From Lysobacter_L cavernae (lineage in GTDB: Bacteria; Pseudomonadota; Gammaproteobacteria; Xanthomonadales; Xanthomonadaceae): a stretch of 64,000 nucleotides of DNA. Positions 23,387-32,151 of this stretch are shown here, piece after piece. Numbering within the stretch: position 1 is the stretch's first letter; each line of letters opens with the position of its first letter. Both the position numbers and the translations under genes were made by a program. The notes under the pieces were generated by a model. That model was not told the origin of the DNA. It did not search any database and saw only the letters and a list, made by a program, of their open reading frames with translations. The stretch lies in contig NZ_JBHRXK010000002.1 in NCBI RefSeq assembly GCF_042648505.1, positions 496,001 through 560,000 on the forward strand, read 5' to 3'.

Positions 23387-24426
23387 GCGCGGTGCGTTCC
23401 CTCGGGGTGACGCCGCCACGACTGGCGGTCGATTATGTCGACGCCGCGTCGGTCGATGGCACGCCGCAGGCGCTGCTCGCCGCCGACGACACCCTCGCCG
23501 TGTTCGGTTTCGGCGCCGCCGCGCCGTACCACGACGACCCGCGCTACCTGCGCGTCGCCCTGGAACCGTTCGGCGCGGCGTCGTTCGAGGTCTGGCGCGG
23601 CGCCGGCCCGGTCACGCACGGCCGCGACGGCGACATCGCCTGGGCGCAGGACGGCGCGCTGCTGTTCGGCGCGATCGAACTCGACGAGCGCCCCGGCAGC
23701 GGCATCGGCGGCACCGACATCGAGGCCACCGCCGCGGCCATCTACGCCCAGCTGCCGGCTTTCCTGCAGCAGCGTGGTTACCCGCACCTGCTGCGGGTGT
23801 GGAACTACCTCGACGGCATCACCGTCGGCGAAGGCGACGACGAGCGCTACCGCGTGTTCTGCGTCGGTCGCGCGCGCGGGCTGGGCGCGGTCGATCCGGC
23901 GATGCTGCCGGCGGCGACCGCGGTGGGCCAGGTCACTGCCGGCCACGCCGACGACGTCCCGCGCCTGCAGGTGTACTGGCTGGCCGCGCGCTCGCCCGGC
24001 ACACCGTTGGAGAACCCGCGCCAGGTCAGCGCCTACCGTTACCCGCGCCAGTACGGGCCGCAGCCGCCGAGCTTCGCCCGCGCGATGCTGCCACCGGCCG
24101 GCGCGGCGATGCCGCTGCTGCTGTCGGGCACCGCCGCGATCGTCGGCCACGAATCGCGCCATGCCGACTCGGTGCTCACCCAGCTCGACGAGACCCTGGC
24201 CAACTTCGACAGCCTGCTTGCCGCCGCCCGCGCGCAGCGTCCGGACCTGCCGCCGCATTTCGGCGTGCACTCGCGGCTCAAGGTCTACGTGCGCAACCAG
24301 GACGAACTGGCGCAGGTCGCCGCGGCGCTGGATGCCCGGCTGGGGCCGGGCGTGCCGCGCATCGTGCTGCACGCGGCGGTGTGCCGGCGCGAGCTGCGGA
24401 TCGAGATCGACGGCGTGCATGCCTGA
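23383..24426 (+). CDS. xanB2: XanB2-like chorismatase (hydroxybenzoate synthase)
   Basis: Pteridine-dependent-deoxygenase-like enzyme of the FkbO/Hyg5/XanB2 chorismatase group. XanB2 splits chorismate into 3- and 4-hydroxybenzoate, the starter of xanthomonadin and the ring precursor of ubiquinone. 347 residues from a GTG that overlaps the halogenase stop. The active-site block LLLSGTAAIVGHESRHADS and the earlier RVWNYLDGIT are characteristic; the GHESRH motif separates this group from simple chorismate lyases. It links the pigment to the shikimate pathway (aroE at 35.6 kb). Whether 3- or 4-hydroxybenzoate dominates cannot be read from sequence. Confidence 0.9.
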   Translation: MSAVRSLGVTPPRLAVDYVDAASVDGTPQALLAADDTLAVFGFGAAAPYHDDPRYLRVALEPFGAASFEVWRGAGPVTHGRDGDIAWAQDGALLFGAIELDERPGSGIGGTDIEATAAAIYAQLPAFLQQRGYPHLLRVWNYLDGITVGEGDDERYRVFCVGRARGLGAVDPAMLPAATAVGQVTAGHADDVPRLQVYWLAARSPGTPLENPRQVSAYRYPRQYGPQPPSFARAMLPPAGAAMPLLLSGTAAIVGHESRHADSVLTQLDETLANFDSLLAAARAQRPDLPPHFGVHSRLKVYVRNQDELAQVAAALDARLGPGVPRIVLHAAVCRRELRIEIDGVHA

Positions 24427-24504
24427 GCCGGCCGGGTTCGCGCAGGCTTGCTTTGCGCGACGGCGCCGTTATCGTGCTAGCCACTTGACTTGGGAGATAC
24501 CGCA

Positions 24505-24753
24505 ATGGGATTGATCAGCCTGATCTGGGGCATCGTCGCGATGATCTGGATGGTGGTCGCGTTGATACCGCTGCTGGGGTGGGGCAACTGGCTGCTGATC
24601 CCGTTCGCCACGGTCGGCGCCATCATCGCCGCGATCGGCATCCTCTTCACGCGCAGCGAGAACCGCGGCCGCGCCAAGACCGGCCTGATCCTCAACGGCA
24701 TCGTGATCGTGGTCGGCATCGTCCGCCTCGGGATCGGCGGCGGCGTGATCTGA
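24505..24753 (+). CDS. Small two- to three-helix membrane protein
   Basis: 82 residues, almost entirely hydrophobic: helices around 3-22 (ISLIWGIVAMIWMVVALIPL), 27-48 and 62-80, with a short polar loop TRSENRGRAKTG between the last two. A good ribosome-binding site GGGAGA precedes the ATG at 24505. Resembles DUF4190-like small membrane proteins; function unknown. It lies 78 bp after xanB2 with no obvious terminator between, so it could be the tail of that transcript. Confidence 0.75.
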   Translation: MGLISLIWGIVAMIWMVVALIPLLGWGNWLLIPFATVGAIIAAIGILFTRSENRGRAKTGLILNGIVIVVGIVRLGIGGGVI

Positions 24754-24992
24754 GAACCCCTGCCTGAGCCGGGGCCGCGCGCCTCGATGACCAGGCAATC
24801 TGGCCGCCCGTGGCGGCGAAATCCGTAGCGCGGCGCGTGCTGCGTTGCACGGTTGTGCTGATCGCAACGTCGGGCGCACACTCGGTGCGGGCTTGGGGGG
24901 AAGCCCACAACCGCACCCCTGGTATTCGAATCGTCACGGTCCTGCAGGACCGTGCGGGGTGCTCCTATCATCGTGATTCGGAGCGCAACCCA

Positions 24993-25424
24993 ATGAAATG
25001 GACAAGTGTTTGTGTGTTGTATTCGGGCTTGGCACTGGGCCTGTGCGTCAGCGCCCACGCCGCAGAGCCCACTGCGCCCCCAGCTGAAACCACCTTCAGT
25101 GGCATCAAGGTCGGTGTCGACCCCGAGACCGGCCGACTGCGTCCGCTGACGCCCAGCGAAAGCCGGCAACTCGACCAGGTTCTGACCCAGGGTCAGCAGC
25201 CCCAGCTGGCGGCGCGCGTGGCCAAGAGCTTCAAGGCACCCAGCAACGAAGCCGCAGCGCACGCCACCGTGCGCCGCCACGCCAACGGCGGCGTGTCGGT
25301 GAAGCTGCCGGAAAGTCAGATGTCGTCCGTGGTCGCACAGCGCGATGCCTCGGGCCAGCTGCACATCCAGCACGCCGATGCCGATGGCACCGCCGCCGCC
25401 GCGGAGGGCCTGCCCCATGAATAA
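24993..25424 (+). CDS. Small secreted protein coupled to the metalloprotease
   Basis: 143 residues with a signal peptide (VLYSGLALGLCVSAHAAEP). The mature chain contains FSGIKVGVDPETGRLRPLTP, a stretch seen in hypothetical exported proteins of xanthomonads, and a charged, Ala/His/Asp-rich C-terminus. It overlaps the next gene by 8 bp, so the two are co-translated. A small exported protein encoded directly before a secreted protease suggests a chaperone, inhibitor or detached propeptide; this is inference from arrangement only, and no known inhibitor fold is recognised. Confidence 0.7.
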   Translation: MKWTSVCVLYSGLALGLCVSAHAAEPTAPPAETTFSGIKVGVDPETGRLRPLTPSESRQLDQVLTQGQQPQLAARVAKSFKAPSNEAAAHATVRRHANGGVSVKLPESQMSSVVAQRDASGQLHIQHADADGTAAAAEGLPHE

Positions 25425-27084
25425 GCACACGCTCACCTGCGCGCTGGCACTGGTATTGGCCGGCGCCTTCGCCCCGACCCATGCCGCGCAACTGGTGCTG
25501 CTCAACGGCGACACCGGCACCGGCACCGGCCTCGAGGACCCCACTGCTGTCGTTCCGGTCGGCCTCAACCCCGGCACCACGGTCGGCCAGCAGCGCCAGA
25601 TCGTCTACCGCTTCGCCATGGACCTGTGGGGTTCGGTGCTCAAGAGCGATGTCCCGATCAAGGTCGCCGCCTCGTTCCAGCGGCTCAGCTGCACCGCCAC
25701 CGGCGCCACGCTCGGCTCGGCCGGCGCCAACTGGATCGACCGCGATTTCGCCAACGCGCCACTGCCCGAAACCTGGTACAGCGCCGCGCTGGCCGACTCG
25801 CTCGCCGGCACCGACCTGGACCCGATCCCGGACGATCCGGCCGACATCGTCTCGCGCTTCAACGGCGACCTCGGCAAGCCCGACTGCCTGGCCGGCAGCC
25901 CCTGGTACTACGGCCTCGACGGCAATACCCCGGCGGGCAGCATCAACTTCCTCAACGTGGTGATGCACGAGATCGGCCACGGCCTCGGCTTCCAGGGCTT
26001 CCTCAACAAGGGCACCGGCGTGTTCATCGATGCCGACGGCACCGGCCCGAAGACCGATGCCTACACCCATAACGCCTTCGACAACGTCGAGGGCAAGCGT
26101 TTCGACGATGCGGCGATGACGCCGGCGCTGCGCGCCGTCGCCATGCGCACGCCGGGGCGGCTGGTGTGGAGCGGTGCGCGGGCCAACGCCGAAGCCGCGC
26201 TGGTGCTCGACAACCGGCAGCTGTTCAAGGCGACCGCACCGGCCGCGGTCGCCGGCAACTACCTGTACGGCATGGCCAGCTTCGGCCCGCTGCCCACCCC
26301 GACCAACTTCACCGGCACCGTGGTGCTGGGGCAGGATCCGGCGGATGCGGCCGGGCTGTCGACCACCGATGCCTGCTCGCCATTGACCAATGCCGTGGCC
26401 GGCAACATCGTGCTGGTCGATCGCGGCAGCTGCGGCTTCGTCGTCAAGGCCGCCAACGTGCAGGCCGCCGGTGGCATCGCCATGGTCGTGGCCGACAACG
26501 TCGCCGATTCGCCCCCGCCGGGCTTGGGCGGCAGCGACCCCAGCATCACCATCCCGGCGATCCGCATCACCCTGGCCGACGGCAACACGTTCAAGGCCAA
26601 CCTGCCGGTGAGCGCGGGCTTCGTGGTCGATCCGGCACTGCTGCAGGGCGCGGACGACGCTGGCCGCGTGCGGCTGTACGCGCCCACGGTCGTCGCCGGT
26701 GGCTCGACGTTCTCGCACTACGACACCGAGTCGAGCCCGAATGCGCTGATGGAGCCGTTCAACACGCCCAGCGTGCAGGCGCAGTACAACGTCGACCTGA
26801 CGCCGGCGCTGTACCGCGACATGGGCTGGGGAGTGAATCCCGGCAACGCCCGTATCGGCCAGTGCAACACCGGCGTGGATCTTCTCGAAGAAGGCGGCTT
26901 CATCGTCGGCGCCAACGTCCAGGCATGGAACAACCTGTGCCGCACCTCGACCTCGCGCCCCGGCCAGTACGTGCAATGCATGGTCGACCTGCAAAAGCGC
27001 CTGCGCAGCGCCAAGCTGATCCACCCCGTGCAGGGCGCGACGATCCTCCTGTGCACCGCGGCCAGTCTGCGACCGAAGCATTAG
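25417..27084 (+). CDS. Secreted zinc metalloprotease with inserted PA domain
   Basis: 555-residue exported protein: signal peptide to about residue 23 (FAPTHAAQ), a zinc site HEIGHGLGF (HEIGH at 184-188, the extended HExxHxxGxxH-type start), then a protease-associated (PA) domain at roughly 300-410 with IVLVDRGSCGFVVKAANVQA. The metzincin-like second half has SNALMEPF and LTPALYRDMGWG (Met-turn region). The C-terminal ~70 residues carry three Cys and may be a small disulfide domain. PA domains usually bind substrate or restrict access. The start is set by the 8-bp overlap. A strong terminator follows. Confidence 0.85.
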   Translation: MNKHTLTCALALVLAGAFAPTHAAQLVLLNGDTGTGTGLEDPTAVVPVGLNPGTTVGQQRQIVYRFAMDLWGSVLKSDVPIKVAASFQRLSCTATGATLGSAGANWIDRDFANAPLPETWYSAALADSLAGTDLDPIPDDPADIVSRFNGDLGKPDCLAGSPWYYGLDGNTPAGSINFLNVVMHEIGHGLGFQGFLNKGTGVFIDADGTGPKTDAYTHNAFDNVEGKRFDDAAMTPALRAVAMRTPGRLVWSGARANAEAALVLDNRQLFKATAPAAVAGNYLYGMASFGPLPTPTNFTGTVVLGQDPADAAGLSTTDACSPLTNAVAGNIVLVDRGSCGFVVKAANVQAAGGIAMVVADNVADSPPPGLGGSDPSITIPAIRITLADGNTFKANLPVSAGFVVDPALLQGADDAGRVRLYAPTVVAGGSTFSHYDTESSPNALMEPFNTPSVQAQYNVDLTPALYRDMGWGVNPGNARIGQCNTGVDLLEEGGFIVGANVQAWNNLCRTSTSRPGQYVQCMVDLQKRLRSAKLIHPVQGATILLCTAASLRPKH

Positions 27085-27127
27085 ATTGCACTAGCGGGAG
27101 CCAGCCACGGCTCCCATCCCACTATTA

Positions 27128-27155
27128 CCGGCGCCGCAAGGCGCCGGTTTTTTTT
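27128..27155 (+). terminator. Strong Rho-independent terminator after the metalloprotease gene
   Basis: Perfect 8-bp stem CCGGCGCC (27128-27135) and GGCGCCGG (27140-27147) with loop GCAA and a run of eight T. Confidence 0.93.
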
Positions 27156-27298
27156 GGGATGCACATGCCGGTTTGGCATGAACAGATGACGCAAAACCTT
27201 TTCCTTCATGATGCGAGCGCGGCCACATTCGCGCCATGAGCCGTCACGGCATCACGCCGACGGCGCTCACCTCCCCTCCTTCCACCCAGGAGCCGGCC

Positions 27299-28765
27299 AT
27301 GCCGACCCGTCCACGTCGACCCCGACCTTCGCCTTCCCCGCTCTGGCTCGGTGGCATGCTGGCCTGCGCGCTGGCCACACCGGCGCAGGCGCAGTCCGCC
27401 CTCACGGTCGAGGAGTTGACGCAGCGGCTGCAGGCGATCGAGCAGCGCCTGGGCACTACGCCCACCGCGGCAAGCGACAGCGCCGGCCTCGGCGACCTCG
27501 ACCAGCGCCTGCGCGTGATCGAGCGCAAGCTGGAATTGCAGGCCGAGGAGTCCACCGCCAAGGCCGCAAGCACACCGACCGTGACGCTCAGCGCCAGCAA
27601 GGGGCTGGCAGTGAAGTCACCGCCGCCGGGCGACGTCGAGGTCAAGCTCAAGGCACTGGCGCAGGCCGACGGCCGCTTCTTCATCGACGACGACGCCACG
27701 CCACAGAACGACACCTTCCTGTGGCGGCGCGCGCAACTCACGCTGGACGGCAACTGGACGCCGCTGCTCGGCTTCCGGCTGACCTCGGAACTCGCCGGCG
27801 ACAGCGTCAGCCTGCTCGACGCCTGGGTCGACGTGAAGTTCGATCCGCGCGCGACGTTGCGCATCGGCAAGAGCAAGAGCCCGGTCGGCCTGGAGCGCCT
27901 GCAGAGCAGCGGCGCGACCGAGCTGATCGAGCTCGGCTTCCCCAGCGAGCTCGCGCCCGGCCGCGACCTGGGCGTGCAGCTGCAGGGCGAATTCGCCGAT
28001 GCCGCCGTCAGCTACGTGTTCGGCGTCTACAACGGCGCGGCCGACGGCCGCGACAGCCCGACCACCAATCCCGACAACGATTTCGAGATCGCCGCGCGCG
28101 TGTTCGTCGAGCCGTGGAAGAACGCCGGCAACGCGCTGTCCGGGCTCGGCTTCGGTCTGGCCGGCAGCAGCGGCGACAAGCACGGCAGCGGCAACAATTT
28201 CCTGCCGCGTTACCGCACGCCGGGCCAGGTCACGTTCTTCAATTACCGCAGCGCGGTCACCGCCGACGGCGAGCACACGCGCTGGTCGCCGCAGGCGTAC
28301 TACTACCGCAACGCCTTCGGCCTGCTCGGCGAGTACATCAGCTCCCGGCAGGAGCTGCTGCTGCCGGCCAGTGGCGCGCGCGAGGCGCTCGATCACCGCG
28401 CCTGGCAACTCACGGCAGGCTATGTGCTCACCGGTGAGGACGCCTCGTACCGCGGCGTGAGCCGACCTAACCATCCTTTTACGGTCGGCAGTGCAGGCTG
28501 GGGTGCGTGGGAGCTGGTCGCGCGTTACGGCGAGCTCGATGTCGACGACGACGCCTTCCCGCGCTTCGCCGACCCGGCCACGGCGGCGAGCCAGGCCACG
28601 GCCTGGGGACTGGGCGTCAACTGGTACCTCACCGGCAATTTCAAACTGGTCGCCAACTACACGCAGACCCGATTTGAAGGAGGTGCGCCCGACGGTGGCG
28701 CCACCGCCGGTGCCGATCGCGAGGACGAAAAAGCGTTTTTCACCCGTGCGCAGTTCTCGTTCTGA
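27299..28765 (+). CDS. Phosphate-selective-porin (OprP/OprO)-type outer membrane porin
   Basis: 488-residue outer-membrane channel, first gene of the sulfate import operon. Signal peptide ends near ATPAQAQS. Residues about 30-90 form an N-terminal coiled coil (LTVEELTQRLQAIEQRL, LDQRLRVIERKLELQAEE) that probably trimerises and spans the periplasm; the rest is a beta-barrel ending in the aromatic FTRAQFSF sorting signal. OprP homologues carry oxyanions, so here it probably passes sulfate. The ATG at 27299 has AGGAG just upstream and is preferred over an earlier in-frame start at 27236. Sbp starts 28 bp downstream. Confidence 0.85.
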   Translation: MPTRPRRPRPSPSPLWLGGMLACALATPAQAQSALTVEELTQRLQAIEQRLGTTPTAASDSAGLGDLDQRLRVIERKLELQAEESTAKAASTPTVTLSASKGLAVKSPPPGDVEVKLKALAQADGRFFIDDDATPQNDTFLWRRAQLTLDGNWTPLLGFRLTSELAGDSVSLLDAWVDVKFDPRATLRIGKSKSPVGLERLQSSGATELIELGFPSELAPGRDLGVQLQGEFADAAVSYVFGVYNGAADGRDSPTTNPDNDFEIAARVFVEPWKNAGNALSGLGFGLAGSSGDKHGSGNNFLPRYRTPGQVTFFNYRSAVTADGEHTRWSPQAYYYRNAFGLLGEYISSRQELLLPASGAREALDHRAWQLTAGYVLTGEDASYRGVSRPNHPFTVGSAGWGAWELVARYGELDVDDDAFPRFADPATAASQATAWGLGVNWYLTGNFKLVANYTQTRFEGGAPDGGATAGADREDEKAFFTRAQFSF

Positions 28766-28793
28766 CCTTCCTTCCCCACAAGGAAAGCCCTAG

Positions 28794-29798
28794 ATGAAAA
28801 CCCTCTTCCGCAATGCATTGATCGGCCTGGTCCTGGCGGCGGGCAGTGCCGGCGCCAAGGACGTCGAGCTGCTCAACGTCTCCTACGACCCGACGCGCGA
28901 GTTCTACGCCGAGGTCAACCAGGCCTTCGCCGCGCAATGGCAGCAGCAGACCGGGCAGACGCTGAACATCCGCGCCTCGCACGGCGGCTCCGGCAAGCAG
29001 GCGCGCTCGGTGATCGACGGCCTCGAGGCCGACGTGGTCACCCTCGCGCTGGCCGCCGACATCGACGCGATCGCCAGCAACGGCAAGCTGCTGCCGGCCA
29101 ACTGGCAGGCGCGACTGCCGCACAACAGCGCGCCGTACACCTCGACGATTGTTTTCCTGGTGCGCAAGGGCAACCCCAAGCAGGTGCGCGACTGGGCCGA
29201 CCTGGTCAAGTCCGGTGTCGCGGTGATCACGCCCAACCCGAAGACCTCCGGCGGTGCACGCTGGAACTACCTGGCCGCGTGGGCCTGGGCCTCGCAGCAG
29301 TACCGCGACGGCGGCAAGGTCGTCGACTACCTCACGCGCCTGTTCAACAACGTGCCGGTGCTCGACACCGGCGCGCGCGGCGCCACCACCACCTTCGTCG
29401 AGCGCGGCATCGGCGACGTGCTGCTGGCCTGGGAGAACGAAGCGCTGCTGACGCTGGGCGATGCCGACACGCGCAGCAAGTTCGAGATCGTCGTGCCGAG
29501 CCTGAGCATCAAGGCCGAACCGCCGGTGGCCTGGGTCGACAAGAACGTCGCCCGCCACGGCACCGGCAAGCAGGCCGAAGCCTACCTGCGCTTTCTCTAC
29601 ACCCCCGAAGGGCAGCGCCTGGCGGCCAAGCACGGCTATCGCCCGGCCGAACCGGACAAGGTGCCGGCGCCGGAGCTGGCGAAGTTTCCGCAGGTGAAGC
29701 AGGTGACCATCGACGGCGCGTTCGGCGGCTGGAAGAAGGCGCAGGCCGAGCATTTCTCCGATGGCGGCTTCTTCGACAAGATCTATCGGCCGCGGTGA
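28794..29798 (+). CDS. sbp: Periplasmic sulfate-binding protein
   Basis: Solute-binding protein that delivers sulfate or thiosulfate to CysTWA. 334 residues, signal peptide to about residue 21 (LVLAAGSAGAKD). The Sbp/CysP fold is shown by LLNVSYDPTREFY, RASHGGSGKQARSVIDG (sulfate-contacting Ser/Gly), GVAVITPNPKTSGGARWNYL and DVLLAWENEA. It follows the porin and precedes cysT, with a 187-bp gap occupied by a long inverted repeat that could lower expression of the permease relative to the abundant binding protein. Confidence 0.95.
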   Translation: MKTLFRNALIGLVLAAGSAGAKDVELLNVSYDPTREFYAEVNQAFAAQWQQQTGQTLNIRASHGGSGKQARSVIDGLEADVVTLALAADIDAIASNGKLLPANWQARLPHNSAPYTSTIVFLVRKGNPKQVRDWADLVKSGVAVITPNPKTSGGARWNYLAAWAWASQQYRDGGKVVDYLTRLFNNVPVLDTGARGATTTFVERGIGDVLLAWENEALLTLGDADTRSKFEIVVPSLSIKAEPPVAWVDKNVARHGTGKQAEAYLRFLYTPEGQRLAAKHGYRPAEPDKVPAPELAKFPQVKQVTIDGAFGGWKKAQAEHFSDGGFFDKIYRPR

Positions 29799-29840
29799 AC
29801 CCGATGCCCGGCTCGTCCGCTCTCAACCGCTGCCCGTCAC

Positions 29841-29954
29841 CGTTCGTCCTGGGCGTAGGCCGCAGGCCGAAGTCGAAGGACGAGCGGGCCGGAAACGCTG
29901 CGGGACCGTCCATCCTTCGACTTCGGCGCTTCGCGCCTACGCTCAGGACGAACG
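29841..29954. repeat. Long imperfect inverted repeat (BIME-like) between sbp and cysT
   Basis: CGTTCGTCCTGGGCGTAGGC (from 29841) pairs with the reverse complement of CGCCTACGCTCAGGACGAACG (to 29954), and GAAGTCGAAGGACGAG pairs with CATCCTTCGACTTC. The whole 114-bp element can fold into one hairpin in the operon mRNA, as BIME/REP elements do. Half of a related sequence appears inside the dehydratase gene at ~20490. Confidence 0.85.
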
Positions 29955-29985
29955 GTGGTGGGTGGCGCAAATTTGAGTACGGGCA

Positions 29986-30858
29986 ATGAGCGCGATCGTG
30001 CAACCCTCTCTGCGCGTCGTTGCGCGTCATTTTCGCAACCCGCTGCCCGGCTTCGGTCTCAGCCTCGGCCTCGGCCTGGCGTGGTTGAGCGTGGTGGTGC
30101 TGTTGCCGCTGGCGGCGCTGACGATCCGCGCCGCCGGCCTGGGCATGGACGGCTGGCTGCGCGCCGTCCAGGACCCGCGCGTGCAGGCCGCGCTCAAGCT
30201 CAGCTTCGGCACCGCGCTGGTGGCCTCGCTGGTCGCGTTGTTCGCCGGCGCGCTGGTGGCCTGGGTGGTGGTGCGTTACCGCTTCCCGGGCCGACGCCTG
30301 CTCGATGCGCTGGTCGACCTGCCGTTCGCGTTGCCGACCGCGGTCGCCGGCATCGCCCTGACCGCGATCTATTCCGCCAATGGCTGGGTCGGACGCTGGC
30401 TGGAGCCGGCCGGTTTCAAGATCGCCTACGCACCGGCCGGGATAGTGATCGCGTTGATCTTCATCGGTCTGCCGTTCGCGGTGCGCACGGTGCAGCCGGT
30501 GCTGGAGGCATTGGGCCGCGAGCAGGAGGAAGCCGCCGCCTCGCTCGGCGCCGCGCGCCTGACCACGCTGCGCCGGGTGATCCTGCCCGAATTGCTGCCG
30601 GCGCTGCTGACCGGGTTCTCGCTGGCGTTCGCACGTGCCCTGGGCGAGTACGGCTCGGTGATCTTCATCGCCGGCAACCTGCCGTACAAGACCGAGATCG
30701 CACCGCTGCTGATCACCATCCGCCTGGAGGAATACGACTACAACGGCGCGGTGGCGATCGCGGCGCTGCTGCTGGTCGCCTCGTTCGTGTGCCTGCTGGC
30801 GATCAATGCGATTCCGTTGCTGTTTGCGCATGAGCGCAGGGAGCGGCAGCGTGAGTGA
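29986..30858 (+). CDS. cysT: Sulfate ABC transporter permease CysT
   Basis: Inner-membrane subunit of the sulfate/thiosulfate importer. 290 residues, six to seven helices (for example GLSLGLGLAWLSVVVLLPLAALT and LSFGTALVASLVALFAGALVAWVVV). It has the permease EAA loop REQEEAAASLGAARLTTLRR that contacts CysA, and the CysT-typical LPFALPTAVAGIAL and ALGEYGSVIFIAGNLPYKT. It forms the channel with CysW. A dispersed repeat fills the ~300 bp before cysW, an unusual gap for these normally overlapping genes. Confidence 0.95.
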   Translation: MSAIVQPSLRVVARHFRNPLPGFGLSLGLGLAWLSVVVLLPLAALTIRAAGLGMDGWLRAVQDPRVQAALKLSFGTALVASLVALFAGALVAWVVVRYRFPGRRLLDALVDLPFALPTAVAGIALTAIYSANGWVGRWLEPAGFKIAYAPAGIVIALIFIGLPFAVRTVQPVLEALGREQEEAAASLGAARLTTLRRVILPELLPALLTGFSLAFARALGEYGSVIFIAGNLPYKTEIAPLLITIRLEEYDYNGAVAIAALLLVASFVCLLAINAIPLLFAHERRERQRE

Positions 30859-30924
30859 TTCATCAGTCCTCGTCCATCGCGGGCACTTCGCCCGAAACCA
30901 AATGGACCATGGCAACAGCCAACG

Positions 30925-31106
30925 CTTCCGTCCACTAGCGCGGCCGGGTCACTTTCTCTTGCTGGCCCAAGAGAAAGCAACCAAAGAGAAGGGGCTTCCT
31001 CGACAAATCAGCCCCACGATCAGAATGGCTAAGGGGATTTTCCGACTCGGCATCCTGCCTCGGTCGGAAAACGCCGCACGTCCCTGTGCGGCGCCCTTCG
31101 GGTCTA
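30925..31106 (+). repeat. Dispersed intergenic repeat, copy B (~182 bp), between cysT and cysW
   Basis: Matches the element at 3829-4036 in order and orientation: CGCGGCCGGGTCACTTTCTC, CTTGCTGGCCCAAGAGAAAG, CAACCAAAGAGAAGG, CCTCGACAAATCAGCCCCA, AAGGGGATTTTCCGACTCGG, CATCCTGCCTCGGTCGGAA and GCGCCCTTCGGGTCT. It lacks about 25 bp present in copy A after GGCCCAAAG. It separates cysT and cysW by 299 bp. Confidence 0.8.
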
Positions 31107-31157
31107 GAGACGCGCTCGGCCCTCCATTGCAAAGCAAGTGCAATCGGGAGTTTCGTC

Positions 31158-32000
31158 ATGCATGACGACCTGCACGAACCGCGCTGGCTGCGCTGGGCGC
31201 TGATCACCGCCGCGGTACTGGTGATGGCCTTGCTGGTGGTGATGCCCTTGCTGATGGTGCTCGGTGCCGCCTTCGCCAAGGGCGTGGGCGTGTGGCTGGC
31301 CGCGCTGACCACGCCCGATGCGCTTGCGGCGCTCAGGCTGACCTTGTTCACCGTGGCGATAGTAGTGCCGGTCAACGCGCTGTTCGGCCTGCTCACCGCG
31401 TGGGCGGTGACGCGCTTCAATTTTCGCGGCAAGCAGTTGCTGTTGGCCTTGATCGATCTGCCGTTCGCGGTGTCGCCGGTGGTCGCCGGCCTGTGCCTGG
31501 TGCTGCTGTTCGGCTCGCAGGGCTGGTTCGCCTCGCTGCTCGCGCAGCACGACATCAAGATCCTGTTCGCGCGACCCGGCATCGTGCTGGCGACATTGTT
31601 CATCACGTTTCCGTTTGTCGTACGCGAGTTGATCCCGCTGATGCAGCAGCAGGGCGCCGACGAGGAGCTGGCGGCGCGTTCGCTCGGCGCCGGCGCGTGG
31701 ACGATGTTCCGCCGCGTGACGCTGCCCAACATCAAGTGGGGCCTGTTGTACGGCGTACTGCTGTGCGCGGCGCGAGCGATGGGCGAGTTCGGCGCCGTGT
31801 CGGTGGTGTCCGGTCACATCCGCGGGCTCACCAACACGCTGCCGCTGCACATTGAAATCCTCTACAACGAGTTCGACAGCACCGCGGCGTTCGCTGCCGC
31901 ATCGCTGCTGGCCGGGCTGGCGTTGATCACCCTGATCCTGAAGTTCTGGTTGGAAGCCCGCCATGGCGACGCCCTTGCACACTCCCATCGCCGACACTGA
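31158..32000 (+). CDS. cysW: Sulfate ABC transporter permease CysW
   Basis: Second permease subunit, partner of CysT. 280 residues. It begins MHDDLHEPRWLRWALI, followed by helix VLVMALLVVMPLLMVLGAAF. It keeps LPFAVSPVVAGLCLVLLFG, the EAA loop QQGADEELAARSLGAGAWTM and the CysW-typical ARAMGEFGAVSVVSGHIRG and LPLHIEILYNEFD. The ATG at 31158 is chosen because the frame upstream is repeat DNA. cysA follows after 151 bp; an in-frame ATG for CysA at 31963 overlaps the cysW end but would add 63 residues not typical of the family. Confidence 0.95.
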   Translation: MHDDLHEPRWLRWALITAAVLVMALLVVMPLLMVLGAAFAKGVGVWLAALTTPDALAALRLTLFTVAIVVPVNALFGLLTAWAVTRFNFRGKQLLLALIDLPFAVSPVVAGLCLVLLFGSQGWFASLLAQHDIKILFARPGIVLATLFITFPFVVRELIPLMQQQGADEELAARSLGAGAWTMFRRVTLPNIKWGLLYGVLLCAARAMGEFGAVSVVSGHIRGLTNTLPLHIEILYNEFDSTAAFAAASLLAGLALITLILKFWLEARHGDALAHSHRRH

Positions 32001-32151
32001 TGCCACGCTGGCGCTTGGCGCCCCCGGCACGGGTTGGCGGGTCAGCCGCGCGCGTGCGGCTGCGATCGCATCCGCGCAGGTGACCGCGCCAGCGATCTTT
32101 GCGAAAGTCACAGCCGGGCCGCATTCGCGCCCGCAGCACCACAGCGCTGGA

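Noticed and set aside
31963..32151. 63-residue N-terminal extension of CysA from the ATG inside cysW
   Set aside because: CysA homologues start near MDLHIRQLSK, and the extension lacks conservation-like features.
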